Notes: a model not told the origin generated them from the sequence alone. Shown: positions 41,756-49,820, counted from the stretch's first letter. The stretch: DNA of 64,000 bases from Thermohalobaculum sp039026375 (GCA_039026375.1 JBCCML010000003.1:88978-152977); one strand, 5' to 3'. Program-made: numbers and translations.

Positions 41756-43339
41756 TTACCCCTGCCAGTGCCCCTCTGCCCCCGCCCGGCGTGCGGCGAA
41801 CTTGCGCCGGATCAGATTGAACAATGGCAACAGCAATAACACCACCGCGATCCAACCGATGATCGGCGCGATCCAGAACGTCTCCCCCTGGCCCGTACGG
41901 TCGAAGAAGGGATTGAAGAAGATCCCGAAGCTGCCGTCCGACCATTGCAGGCTTTGGCGCAGCGTCTCCTCGGTGATCTTACCCAGCACGATGGCCAGCG
42001 CCGCAGGCGCCAACGGATAGTCCAGGATGCGCAGCATGAAGGCACCGAGGCCGAACCAGAACATCAGCCAGACGTCAAACATCGAATCGGTGGCGGCGTA
42101 GACCCCCGCCGTCGACAGCACAAAGATAATGGGCGCCAGGATCGTGAATGGCATCCTCAGCATCCACAGAAAGACCGGGATGAAGGCCAGGTTCACGATC
42201 ACAGCGATGAAGTTTGAGATGTAGAAGGACCCGATGACCGGCCAGACAAACTCGGGCTGGTCCGAGAACAAGCGCGGTCCAGGCTCCAGATCCAGCAGCA
42301 CCAGGCCTGTCAGCAGCACCGCCGTGGTGGGCGAGCCCGGAATGCCCAGTGTCATCATCGGCAGCATCGCCCCGGTCGAGGCTGAGTTGTTCGCGGCCTC
42401 GGGCGCGGCCACCCCGTCGATCGAGCCTTTGCCGAATTCCTCTTTCTTGGGCGAGGTCATCTTCGAGACGCCATAGGCCATTAATGACCCCGGCGTCGCC
42501 CCCGCCGCGGGAAGGATGCCCACGAAGAAGCCCAGTGCCGATCCGATGGAGGTGCCGCGCCAGCCCTCTTTCACGGTATTGCCAGCGGCGTTTTTAATTT
42601 TGGCGACGCTGACCTCGGCCTTGGACATTTCGCTGTCGCCACGGGTGGTGTGCAGGGTCCACAGCATCTCCCCCACCCCGTAGACACCGATGGCAAGTAC
42701 CAAGAAGTTGATGGGCCGCGAAAAACCCGCAAGGTCAAAGAACTGTAGGCGGGGCTCGCCGCCTATCACGTCGAACCCGATCGAGGCGCAAACCAATCCG
42801 ATCATGATCGAGATCACGGTCTTCGCAATGTCGTCGCCGCCCAGGCCCACGAAGGTCGCGAAGGCCAACAGCATCAGGGCAAAGATCTCGGGGTTCCCAA
42901 AGCGCAGCGCCACGTCCGCCAGCGGGGGCGCAAAGCCCGTGAAGAAGATGTTGGCGATGGTGCCGCCGATGAAACTGGCCAGGGCTGCCGTGACCAGCGC
43001 CTGCTCTGCCCTGCCCTTTAGCGCTAGTGGTCGCCCGTCAAAGGTGGTGGCGACGGCTGTGGATGCGCCTGGGATCCCCAGCATAATCGAGGAAATCGCG
43101 CCGCCATACATTGCGCCATAGTAGATCGCCGCCAGAAAGATCATAGGAGCGGCATCGGACCCAGTGGACGATTTGATGAAGAAAATGGTGGGCAGCAAGA
43201 TCGCCACACCGTTGACCGACCCCAGCCCCGGCATGGCGCCGACGAACAGGCCGATCACCACGCCGATAAAGCAGATCAGCAGGTTGGCCGGCTCCAGGGC
43301 AATCAGGATGCCGTCGGCAAGCAGGCTAAGGACGTCCAT
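41756..43339 (-). CDS. tctA: Tripartite tricarboxylate transporter, large membrane subunit
   Basis: 527 residues, about 11-12 membrane helices, TctA family. Signatures: VIGLFVGAMPGLGSVNGVAILLP near the N-terminus, YYGAMYGGAISSIMLGIPG, FFVGILPAAGATPGSLMAYG, and the second glycine-rich motif PEAANNSASTGAMLPMMTLG with GIPGSPTTAVLL. These two conserved loops line the transport site. The gene follows tctB and tctC on the same strand, so the operon order is tctC-tctB-tctA. The transported acid cannot be read from sequence. Confidence 0.95.
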   Translation of the reverse strand: MDVLSLLADGILIALEPANLLICFIGVVIGLFVGAMPGLGSVNGVAILLPTIFFIKSSTGSDAAPMIFLAAIYYGAMYGGAISSIMLGIPGASTAVATTFDGRPLALKGRAEQALVTAALASFIGGTIANIFFTGFAPPLADVALRFGNPEIFALMLLAFATFVGLGGDDIAKTVISIMIGLVCASIGFDVIGGEPRLQFFDLAGFSRPINFLVLAIGVYGVGEMLWTLHTTRGDSEMSKAEVSVAKIKNAAGNTVKEGWRGTSIGSALGFFVGILPAAGATPGSLMAYGVSKMTSPKKEEFGKGSIDGVAAPEAANNSASTGAMLPMMTLGIPGSPTTAVLLTGLVLLDLEPGPRLFSDQPEFVWPVIGSFYISNFIAVIVNLAFIPVFLWMLRMPFTILAPIIFVLSTAGVYAATDSMFDVWLMFWFGLGAFMLRILDYPLAPAALAIVLGKITEETLRQSLQWSDGSFGIFFNPFFDRTGQGETFWIAPIIGWIAVVLLLLPLFNLIRRKFAARRAGAEGHWQG

Positions 43340-43380
43340 CCGTCATTCCTCAAATCAGATCGGCAGGCCGAGCCGGCACG

Positions 43381-44007
43381 TCACGCGGCAAGGCGTCGCC
43401 TGACCAGACTGGCCGCCACCAGCACCGCAGCGCCGGCTAGGAAGAAGACACCCAACAGGGCGCTGTCCAGATCGCGGAACCAATTGCCCATGGGCACATA
43501 AATGGTGTCCTCGATGGCGCGCACGCCCTTGGGCAGGTTACGCGTCATGGCGATGTCGAAGAACATGTACATCCACGCGGGCAGCACGGCGGACAGGGCC
43601 AGCGACAGCACCAGGCCGTGGCGGCCCAGAAACAGCGTGTAGTACAAAAGGAACAGCGCCATTGCGAAGTAGATGCTGATGAAGTCTGTCAGCAGCACCA
43701 TCAGAAAGACCGGCACGCCGACCTTGATCAGCACGCCGATCCCGTGACCATCCAGGTACGGCTCGTTCGACTGGGACGGCGGGCTCAGGCGCAGCACCGC
43801 CCGTACGATGACCACGATCGCACTGATCAACATGATGACGCAAACCCAGAACGGCCAGAAGCCGCCCTGGGGCGCACCGTCGTCACCGAAGCCGATATTG
43901 GCAAAGCGCGGCTCGCCGGACCAAGAAGGCCGCTCGCCGCTTTTCCACATGATGTAGACGGACAGGCAGGCCAGGGCGATTGCCATGACGATCTCGGCAA
44001 TGCGCAT
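43381..44007 (-). CDS. tctB: Tripartite tricarboxylate transporter, small membrane subunit
   Basis: 208 residues with four hydrophobic segments, at about residues 5-20, 48-68, 90-140 and 175-200. FGDDGAPQGGFWPFWVCVIM matches the family's pattern of a GP-like turn followed by FP/FW in the first periplasmic loop. TctB sequences are poorly conserved, so the call depends on size, topology and its place between tctC (30 nt upstream) and tctA (41 nt downstream). Confidence 0.9.
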   Translation of the reverse strand: MRIAEIVMAIALACLSVYIMWKSGERPSWSGEPRFANIGFGDDGAPQGGFWPFWVCVIMLISAIVVIVRAVLRLSPPSQSNEPYLDGHGIGVLIKVGVPVFLMVLLTDFISIYFAMALFLLYYTLFLGRHGLVLSLALSAVLPAWMYMFFDIAMTRNLPKGVRAIEDTIYVPMGNWFRDLDSALLGVFFLAGAAVLVAASLVRRRLAA

Positions 44008-44037
44008 GCCCCGGCCTCCCCCTTGGTCTTTGGCGCG

Positions 44038-45003
44038 TTAGTTGATCGCGCCCGAGGCCTTCAGGATCGCTTCGTGGCGATCACGCTGCTCAGTCCAGTA
44101 GTTAAGTAGATCGTCGCCCTCGATCTTGGCGCCCAACAGGGCCTTGCTCTCGCGGTAACCCTGCCATTTGGGGCTGTCGAACACCTGCTGGAACAGACCG
44201 TTGTAGTAGGCCAGTGCCTCTTCCGACATGCCGGGTGCACCGACGACGGAGCGCTGCATGAAGTAGGCGAAGTCGCCGCCCAGTTCCTTCAGCGTCGGGA
44301 CATCCGGGAACAGCGCCAGCCGCTCGTCGGTGAAGGCCACCAGCGGCACCACTTCGCCAGCCTCATAGAAGCCCAGCGCCTCGGACGGGTTGTTGACCGA
44401 GCTGTTGATCTGGCCACCGGCCAGGTCCTTGGCCACGGCACCGCCGCCCTTGTAGGGGATATACTTGATGTTCAAGCCGTAGGCGTTGTTCAGAAAGTCG
44501 GTGATGATGTTGTCTTCCGAGTTCTTGCCGGTGCCGCCCATGACCCACTTGTCGCCGCGGGCCTTCACTTCAGCCACATACTCTTCGAACGTGGTGATGC
44601 CGGTGTCCTTATGGACCCACAGCAGGAACGTATCTTCGGCCATGCGGCCAATTGGAGCGAACTCCATAATGTCGACACCTAGGCCCGGCTGACGCAGCGG
44701 GGTGGTGAAGAACGAGTTCAGCGTCACCATGATCGTGTGATCGGGGTCCGACGCTGTTTTCATGAATTGCAGCGCCTCAGCGCCCGAGCCGCCCGATTTG
44801 TTGATCGGCACCAGCGGCTGCCCGGCCATCTTGTCCTCTTCGACGATGGCCTGCATCAAACGGGCCATCTTGTCGGCGCCGCCGCCCTTACCTGCCATGA
44901 TGATGAAGTTGATCGGTTTTGTCGGCTCCCACGCCAATGCGGGGCCGGCCGCCGCAACGACCGCAGCCGTCGCAATGGTCGCAATGGTTTTGATCAGTTT
45001 CAT
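44038..45003 (-). CDS. tctC: Tripartite tricarboxylate transporter, substrate-binding protein (TctC/Bug family)
   Basis: 321 residues with a clear Sec signal peptide cut near PALA-WEP. The Bug-type binding fold shows EPTKPINFIIMAGKGGGADKMARL, the PLVPINKSGGSGAEALQFM segment, and KYIPYKGGGAVAKDLAGGQI, the standard substrate-cleft motif. PTLKELGGDFAYFMQRSVVG near the C-terminal third also fits. It opens the operon with tctB and tctA. Twin TGGCATACCA boxes about 105-130 nt upstream suggest control by a GntR-type repressor. Confidence 0.95.
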   Translation of the reverse strand: MKLIKTIATIATAAVVAAAGPALAWEPTKPINFIIMAGKGGGADKMARLMQAIVEEDKMAGQPLVPINKSGGSGAEALQFMKTASDPDHTIMVTLNSFFTTPLRQPGLGVDIMEFAPIGRMAEDTFLLWVHKDTGITTFEEYVAEVKARGDKWVMGGTGKNSEDNIITDFLNNAYGLNIKYIPYKGGGAVAKDLAGGQINSSVNNPSEALGFYEAGEVVPLVAFTDERLALFPDVPTLKELGGDFAYFMQRSVVGAPGMSEEALAYYNGLFQQVFDSPKWQGYRESKALLGAKIEGDDLLNYWTEQRDRHEAILKASGAIN

Positions 45004-45107
45004 TATTTCCTCCCTGGGACGCGGGCGTTGGCGCCCGTCATACGGATGGTCTTAGTTTCTTTGGCAACAACCGCAACAGATTCGTGCGTAGCTGCGCAAC
45101 TTTATTC

Positions 45108-45132
45108 TGGCATACCACAATCTGGCATACCA
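45108..45132. promoter_or_regulatory. Twin GntR-type operator boxes upstream of tctC
   Basis: TGGCATACCA occurs twice, at 45108-45117 and 45123-45132, starts 15 bp apart. Each box is one transition from the perfect palindrome TGGTATACCA bound by FadR/FCD-type GntR regulators. They lie between tctC (start 45003, minus) and dapF (start 45214, plus). No GntR gene is in the window. Confidence 0.55.
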
Positions 45133-45213
45133 GTGGTTTCGTCAACTTTGCAATCGCGGCATGGAACCGCCCCGCTCTGGCAAGAAGCACCCTTTCCCGC
45201 TATATGCGCGCGC

Positions 45214-46059
45214 ATGATCCGACCGGCTGAAAACCACGCGGGGGCGCTGCCATTTCGCAAGTCCCACGGCCTCGGCAACGACTTTGTCTTGCTGGACCAG
45301 CGCGACGCCCCCGTTGCGCTGACGCCGGATTTGGTGCGCGCCATTGGCGACCGGCACCGCGGGGTGGGTTTCGACCAGTTGGCCGAGATCTATGCGGACG
45401 ACGGCGCAGATGCCCGGCTGGTCTTCTGGAACGCGGATGGCAGCCAGGCGGGCGCCTGCGGGAACGCCACCCGCTGCATCGCCGATCTGCTGATGAACGG
45501 CAGCGCCGGGCCCATCGGGCTGCGTACCCAGCACGGGATGTTGTCGGCGCGCCGCCGCCAGGACGGCCTGGTCGAGGTTGACATGGGCCGAGCTCTGACC
45601 GGCTGGGCAGAGGTGCCCCTGGCGCGCGAAGTGGACACCGCCCATCTGCCGCTGCCCGGCGACCCGGCCGCGTGCTCCATGGGCAACCCGCACTGCACAT
45701 ACTTTGTGGACGATGCCGAGACCGTGGACCTGGCCGGGATCGGCTCCCGGACCGAGCATGACCCGCTGTTCCCCGAACGCACAAACGTCCAGATTGTCCA
45801 GGTCTTCGATACCACCCGCGCCCGCGTGCGCGTCTGGGAGCGGGGCGTGGGCCGCACGCTCGCCTCAGGCTCATCGTCCTGCGCCGTACTGGTGAACGGC
45901 AACCGCCGCGGCCTGCTGGACCGCACGGCAACCTTGGAACTGGATGGCGGGGAAATCCACGTCACGCTAGGTCAAGACGGCAATGTCCTGATGGCCGGGC
46001 CAGTGGCGCATGTGTTCGAAGCGGCACTCTCCCCCCACTGGGTCGAGGTCCACCGATGA
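45214..46059 (+). CDS. dapF: Diaminopimelate epimerase
   Basis: 281 residues from the ATG at 45214; the longer open frame upstream (from 44737) reads antisense through tctC. The enzyme interconverts LL- and meso-diaminopimelate for lysine and peptidoglycan. Motifs: FRKSHGLGNDFVLLDQRD, FWNADGSQAGACGNATRC with the first active-site Cys82, SMGNPHCTYFVDD, ERTNVQIVQV, and VWERGVGRTLASGSSSCAVL. At the second catalytic position, where most DapF proteins have A-C-G-T/S-G, this one has A-S-G-S-S (Ser218), with a Cys four residues later. The stop overlaps the mtaB start by 4 nt. Confidence 0.92.
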   Translation: MIRPAENHAGALPFRKSHGLGNDFVLLDQRDAPVALTPDLVRAIGDRHRGVGFDQLAEIYADDGADARLVFWNADGSQAGACGNATRCIADLLMNGSAGPIGLRTQHGMLSARRRQDGLVEVDMGRALTGWAEVPLAREVDTAHLPLPGDPAACSMGNPHCTYFVDDAETVDLAGIGSRTEHDPLFPERTNVQIVQVFDTTRARVRVWERGVGRTLASGSSSCAVLVNGNRRGLLDRTATLELDGGEIHVTLGQDGNVLMAGPVAHVFEAALSPHWVEVHR

Positions 46060-47348
46060 GCGCTCCCCTGTTCGAAACATTTGGCTGCCGCCTGAACGCC
46101 TACGAGACCGAGGCGATGAAGGGACTGGCCGAAGCCACCGGCGTCCGGGACGCTGTGGTGGTGAACACCTGTGCGGTCACCGCCGAGGCGGTCCGCCAGG
46201 CCCGCCAGCGCATCCGCCGCCTGCGCGCTGAGAACCCCACTGCACGGGTCATCGTCACCGGATGCGCCGCCCAGACTGAGCCACAGACCTTTGCCGAGAT
46301 GCCCGAGGTCGACCTGGTCCTAGGCAACCTCGAAAAGATGAAGCCCGAAAGCTGGGCGCCCGATTTCATCGGACGGACCGAGGGCATCCAGGTCGACGAC
46401 ATCATGGCAACGCGCGAGACAGCCGGCCATCTGATCGACGGCTTCGGTACCCGCGCCCGCGCCTATGTCCAGGTGCAAAACGGCTGCGACCACCGCTGCA
46501 CCTTCTGCATTATCCCCTATGGCAGGGGCAACTCGCGGTCCGTACCCGCCGGTGTCGTGGTCGAACAGATCGGGCGGCTGGTCGGTAACGGCTATCAGGA
46601 GGTCGTGCTGACCGGGGTGGATCTGACCTCCTGGGGGGTGGACTTGCCGGGCGCGCCGCGACTGGGCGATCTGGTGCAGCGTATCCTGCGGCTGATCCCG
46701 GAGCTGCCACGGCTACGGATCAGCTCGATCGACTCGATCGAGGCGGACCCCGCGCTGGTCGACGCCATCGCCACCGAGAGGCGTCTGATGCCGCACCTGC
46801 ATTTGTCGTTGCAGGCGGGCGATGACATGATCCTAAAGCGGATGAAGCGGCGCCACCTGCGGAACGACTCAATCCACTTCTGCCAGGAGATCCGGGCGGC
46901 CCGCCCGGACATGGTCTTTGGCGCCGACCTGATCGCGGGCTTCCCCACGGAAACCGACGCGATGTTCGAAAATACACTGGCATTGGTCAGTGATTGCGGG
47001 CTGACCTGGCTGCACGTCTTCCCCTTCTCGGCCCGCCAGGGCACGCCTGCGGCCCGTATGCCGCAATTACCCAAGGCGATCCGCAAGGAGCGCGCGGCAC
47101 GCCTGCGGGCGGCAGGCGTAGGGGCCGTCGCAGATCACCTTTCGGCTCAACAGGGCTGCACCCACAATGTGCTGATGGAAACCGCGCGGCTTGGCCGGAC
47201 GGAACAGTTCACCGAGGTTACCTTCGAAACCGATCAACCGGTCGGCCAGATCGTCCCGGCGATCATCACGGGCGCCTTCGACACCCGCCTTTTGGCCGAG
47301 ACGCTGGCCACGGGCCGCGCTCGGGTGGGTGGGCACTTGGGGGGTTAA
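46056..47348 (+). CDS. mtaB: tRNA threonylcarbamoyladenosine methylthiotransferase
   Basis: 430 residues, radical-SAM methylthiotransferase of the MtaB group. It converts t6A37, made with the TsaD encoded at 4347-5414, to ms2t6A37. The N-terminal UPF0004 domain has Cys residues in TFGCRLNAYE, VVNTCAVT and VTGCAAQ for one Fe-S cluster. The radical-SAM cluster is C144-x3-C148-x2-C151 in NGCDHRCTFCIIPYGRG. LHLSLQAGDDMILKRMKRRH is typical, and a short TRAM-like tail follows. It is translationally coupled to dapF. Confidence 0.95.
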   Translation: MSAPLFETFGCRLNAYETEAMKGLAEATGVRDAVVVNTCAVTAEAVRQARQRIRRLRAENPTARVIVTGCAAQTEPQTFAEMPEVDLVLGNLEKMKPESWAPDFIGRTEGIQVDDIMATRETAGHLIDGFGTRARAYVQVQNGCDHRCTFCIIPYGRGNSRSVPAGVVVEQIGRLVGNGYQEVVLTGVDLTSWGVDLPGAPRLGDLVQRILRLIPELPRLRISSIDSIEADPALVDAIATERRLMPHLHLSLQAGDDMILKRMKRRHLRNDSIHFCQEIRAARPDMVFGADLIAGFPTETDAMFENTLALVSDCGLTWLHVFPFSARQGTPAARMPQLPKAIRKERAARLRAAGVGAVADHLSAQQGCTHNVLMETARLGRTEQFTEVTFETDQPVGQIVPAIITGAFDTRLLAETLATGRARVGGHLGG

Positions 47349-47448
47349 CGCCGGCACACCCTCTAAGGGGAGAGCGCGGCCCGTCTGCTAAAGCCTTTAT
47401 CGCTCCAACAAGGCGGGTTATCCCAGCCGAAATCATCGCGGGGTCCCT

Positions 47449-48534
47449 ATGTCCTTCCTCAAAAAAATGCGCGAGCGGCTGTTCAAGTCGTCGTCCAAGC
47501 TGGACGAGGGACTAGACGCGTTGGTCGAGGAAGGCGAGGACGTGGTCGAGCCCGCAGAGGCGTCTGCTCCCCCCACCCCCATCCCCTCCCCGCAAGGGGG
47601 AGGGGAGGCACCTGTGGCTCCCCCTGCGCCAGAGCCTGCCAAACCCGGACTGCTGGGCCGCGCCCTGGGTGGCTTGACTGCCGGCGCCACCAACACCGTC
47701 CGCAAACGGGTGTTGGACGACACCATGCTCGAAGAACTCGAGGAGGTGCTGATCACCGCCGATATGGGCGTGGAGACCTCGCTGAAGGTTTCCGCCGCCT
47801 TGGCCGAAGGCCGCTTTGGCTGGGCCGTGGGCGCCGATGAAATCAAGCAAGCACTGGCCGCGGAATGTGCCAAGATCCTGGAACCCGTCGCCCGTCCGCT
47901 GCCCCTCTATGCCAAGCGCCCGCAGGTCGTATTGGTCGTGGGCGTCAACGGCTCAGGAAAGACCACCACCATCGGCAAGCTGGCCAGCCAGCTGAAAGGC
48001 GCCGGCAAGTCCGTGGTCATCGCCGCGGGCGACACCTTTCGCGCCGCCGCGGTCGAACAACTGCAGGTCTGGGGCGAACGCGCCGGCGTGCCGGTCTTGA
48101 CAGCCGAGCAGGGCTCGGACCCGGCCTCTTTGGCGTTCGAGGCGATGACCAGATGCGAACAGGACGCGGCCGACATCCTGCTGGTCGACACGGCGGGGCG
48201 GCTGCAGAACCGCGCCGACCTGATGGAAGAACTGGCCAAGATCGTCCGCGTCATCCGCAAAAAGGACCCCGACGCTCCGCACAACACCGTGCTGGTGCTG
48301 GACGCCACCACCGGTCAGAACGCGCTCTCTCAGGTCGAGATCTTCCAGAAGATCGCCGATGTCACCGGGCTGGTGATGACCAAGCTGGACGGCACCGCCA
48401 AGGGCGGCGTCCTTGTAGCGCTTGCCGACCGCTTCGGCCTGCCCATCCACGCCATCGGCGTGGGGGAGGCGATCGACGACCTGGATGCCTTTGACCCGGA
48501 AGAATTCGCGGCCGCTTTGACGGGTACCGGCTAA
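47449..48534 (+). CDS. ftsY: Signal recognition particle receptor FtsY
   Basis: 361 residues. FtsY docks the ribosome-SRP complex at the membrane. An acidic N-terminal A-domain remnant is followed by a Pro-rich linker (about 42-65), the N helical bundle, and the G domain. The G domain has G1 in GVNGSGKTTTIGKLA (about 165), AAGDTFRAAAVEQL, DTAGRLQNRADLMEEL and TKLDGTAKGG. The linker is encoded by a GC-rich palindrome (47583-47605; see repeat entry). The last residues lack any tail beyond the FDPEEFAAAL end typical of the family. It is followed by the small-peptide operon. Confidence 0.95.
   Translation: MSFLKKMRERLFKSSSKLDEGLDALVEEGEDVVEPAEASAPPTPIPSPQGGGEAPVAPPAPEPAKPGLLGRALGGLTAGATNTVRKRVLDDTMLEELEEVLITADMGVETSLKVSAALAEGRFGWAVGADEIKQALAAECAKILEPVARPLPLYAKRPQVVLVVGVNGSGKTTTIGKLASQLKGAGKSVVIAAGDTFRAAAVEQLQVWGERAGVPVLTAEQGSDPASLAFEAMTRCEQDAADILLVDTAGRLQNRADLMEELAKIVRVIRKKDPDAPHNTVLVLDATTGQNALSQVEIFQKIADVTGLVMTKLDGTAKGGVLVALADRFGLPIHAIGVGEAIDDLDAFDPEEFAAALTGTG
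47583..47605. repeat. GC-rich palindrome inside the ftsY linker
   Basis: CCCCTCCCC, loop GCAAG, GGGGAGGGG: a perfect 9-bp inverted repeat that is translated as part of P-S-P-Q-G-G-G-E. The same peptide turns up in unrelated proteins of many GC-rich bacteria wherever this class of small repeat has landed in a coding region. Here it sits in the disordered A-domain/N-domain linker, where extra residues are tolerated. Confidence 0.7.
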
Positions 48535-48723
48535 GCTCCGGCACTGATCCGCGCCTTCCGTTTGTAGCATCTGTTACAGACAATTCGGGCCAGCTGTGCT
48601 CTACTCTAAACTGAGTGAAACGGGTTTTGTCGGCAGATGACAACGCAGCGGAACGCCCAATCCAGGGACCATTGGTGCCCGACCGGCCTGGCACACTGAT
48701 AAGAATCTGAGGAGGAACAACCC
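48535..48723 (+). promoter_or_regulatory. Leader region of the small-peptide operon
   Basis: 189 nt between ftsY and the first peptide gene. It ends in a strong ribosome site, GAGGAGG at 48709-48715, 8 nt before the ATG, the best such site of the operon. A TTACAG / TACTCT pair around 48575-48605 could be a weak promoter but is not convincing. A 20-codon frame at about 48638-48700 has no ribosome site. Confidence 0.4.
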
Positions 48724-48942
48724 ATGGCTGATGAAACGGATCCCAAAAAGCTGAGCAAGGAACAGCTGGCGCAAGTCCAGGGCGGCATCACGCTGGATAA
48801 TGGTATCAAACGCCAGGGCGCGATCACCTTGGACAATGGCATCAAGCAAAGTGCCATCACACTGGACAACGGCATCAAACAGACCGGCGTGATCGCGGAC
48901 GACTTGGTCGTGAACGCCAAGAAGCCGCGTGGCCGCAAATGA
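48724..48942 (+). CDS. Double-glycine leader peptide 1, with three tandem core repeats
   Basis: 72 residues. The first 21 (MADETDPKKLSKEQLAQVQGG) look like a double-glycine leader: charged start, then L-x4-L-x2-V-x-G-G. The tail contains three near-identical units, ITLDNGIK plus 3-4 variable residues, at nucleotides 48787-48891, then VIADDLVVN and a basic end (KKPRGRK). There is no Cys. The family is not recognised. First and best-initiated gene of a six-gene operon whose members share only the leader. A secreted or modified peptide is inferred from the leader; nothing in the window shows how it is processed. Confidence 0.75.
   Translation: MADETDPKKLSKEQLAQVQGGITLDNGIKRQGAITLDNGIKQSAITLDNGIKQTGVIADDLVVNAKKPRGRK
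48787..48891 (+). repeat. Three tandem 11-12 codon repeats in peptide 1
   Basis: Units at 48787-48822, 48823-48855 and 48856-48891 encode ITLDNGIK followed by RQGA, QSA and QTGV. Synonymous positions differ between units (ctg/ttg, gat/gac, aat/aac, ggt/ggc, aaa/aag), so the amino-acid sequence has been kept while the DNA drifted. Confidence 0.9.
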
Positions 48943-48952
48943 GGTGCGCGCG

Positions 48953-49204
48953 ATGACAGACCCGGAGGAGGCGAAGGCTCGAGAGCTGCCCGACGACGAT
49001 CTGGACATCGCCCAGGGCGGTGCCGTTGTGGCACACGAGGTTGCCCATATCGATCGTGGCCTGACCACCGGCAAGTCATCGTCGGCGAGGCCGGGCAGGG
49101 GCGGAAACGTCATCCTGCAGATCGACGAGGCGGATGGGCTGAAAAGCGATGCGGCAGACGGGCAACGGTTCGCTTCAACCGCCGGCGGCAGCCCCAATGT
49201 CTGA
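48953..49204 (+). CDS. Double-glycine leader peptide 2
   Basis: 83 residues from the ATG at 48953, with GAGGTG 6 nt upstream; a GTG at 48929 would overlap gene 1 and breaks the leader pattern. The 23-residue leader ends LPDDDLDIAQGG. The 60-residue tail starts AVVAHEVAHIDRG and is rich in Gly, Ser and Asp, ending STAGGSPNV, without Cys. No family recognised. It lies 10 nt after gene 1 and its stop overlaps the longest reading of gene 3, so the operon is tightly coupled. The leader is the one closest to that of peptide 3 (both LPDDDLD-x-AQGG). Confidence 0.72.
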   Translation: MTDPEEAKARELPDDDLDIAQGGAVVAHEVAHIDRGLTTGKSSSARPGRGGNVILQIDEADGLKSDAADGQRFASTAGGSPNV

Positions 49205-49214
49205 CGAGGATCAG

Positions 49215-49394
49215 ATGGCCGAACACAAGAAGCCCGAGACGCTGCCAGACGACGACCTCGATCAGGCCCAGGGTGGGAACCTGATCGATCCCTGGCCGGT
49301 TCGCGTCAAGGCGGATGGGGCCGAGGGGAAAGCCTATGCCAACCTGGAAACCGCCCATGTGCGGACATCGCCGCCGGGTAGGGTGCCGAAATGA
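49215..49394 (+). CDS. Double-glycine leader peptide 3
   Basis: 59 residues from the ATG at 49215, chosen for the GAGGA site 4 nt upstream and for the M-x-x-x-KKPETL start shared with peptide 5; an in-frame ATG at 49197 is possible. The 21-residue leader ends LPDDDLDQAQGG. The short 38-residue tail (NLIDPWPVRVKADG..., ending PPGRVPK) has one Trp and no Cys. No family recognised. The stop overlaps the start of gene 4 by 4 nt (ATGA). Confidence 0.72.
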   Translation: MAEHKKPETLPDDDLDQAQGGNLIDPWPVRVKADGAEGKAYANLETAHVRTSPPGRVPK

Positions 49395-49597
49395 CCAATC
49401 AGAAAAAGCCGCAAGCGCTGGACGACACGGCGCTGGAGGGCGCGCAGGGCGGGATCGCTGGTTCCGCGGAACTCAATGCAGGCCTAACCGCGGAAGCGGA
49501 GGCCGTGGACGGCGAAGCCGAAACCCGCCACCCCGTCAGCAACATGCTGAAGAACCGCACAGACACCGCGAAGAACAGCCTGCGGAACATCAATTGA
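49391..49597 (+). CDS. Double-glycine leader peptide 4
   Basis: 68 residues. The 21-residue leader MTNQKKPQALDDTALEGAQGG fits the others (KKP, then L-x4-L-x2-x-Q-G-G). The 47-residue tail is Ala/Glu-rich at first (IAGSAELNAGLTAEAEAVDG) and ends in a basic, Asn-rich stretch (MLKNRTDTAKNSLRNIN). No Cys. AGGGTG lies upstream, within the end of gene 3, which it overlaps by 4 nt. Confidence 0.72.
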   Translation: MTNQKKPQALDDTALEGAQGGIAGSAELNAGLTAEAEAVDGEAETRHPVSNMLKNRTDTAKNSLRNIN

Positions 49598-49606
49598 GGG
49601 CCCCGG

Positions 49607-49810
49607 ATGACCGACTCGAAAAAGCCTGAGACCTTGGCCGACCATGACCTGGACGGCGTGGATGCCGGGGGCCATCAAAACCTGGTCATGAAGCGCGGGC
49701 GCCCGTCGGCCGCAGGCTCTGGCAGCATTGCCGTGGACCAGCACCAAGACGCGGCGGAGGGGCAGCCGGTGGCCCGTCAGATGGACTTCACCACCAAGAA
49801 CCACGGCTGA
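49607..49810 (+). CDS. Double-glycine leader peptide 5
   Basis: 67 residues. The 22-residue leader MTDSKKPETLADHDLDGVDAGG keeps KKPETL and L-x-D/H-D-L-D but has A-G-G in place of Q-G-G. The tail contains a basic cluster (MKRGRPSAAGSGS) and ends DFTTKNHG; no Cys. GAGGG precedes the ATG by about 5 nt, 10 nt after gene 4. No family recognised. Confidence 0.7.
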   Translation: MTDSKKPETLADHDLDGVDAGGHQNLVMKRGRPSAAGSGSIAVDQHQDAAEGQPVARQMDFTTKNHG

Positions 49811-49820
49811 GGCGGCACGG

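Noticed and set aside
48638..48700. 20-codon frame before peptide 1
   Set aside because: No ribosome site, no Gly-Gly leader; probably part of the untranslated leader.
48787..48891. Tandem repeats as a possible CRISPR fragment
   Set aside because: Units are contiguous, in frame, without spacers and with synonymous changes, so they are protein repeats.
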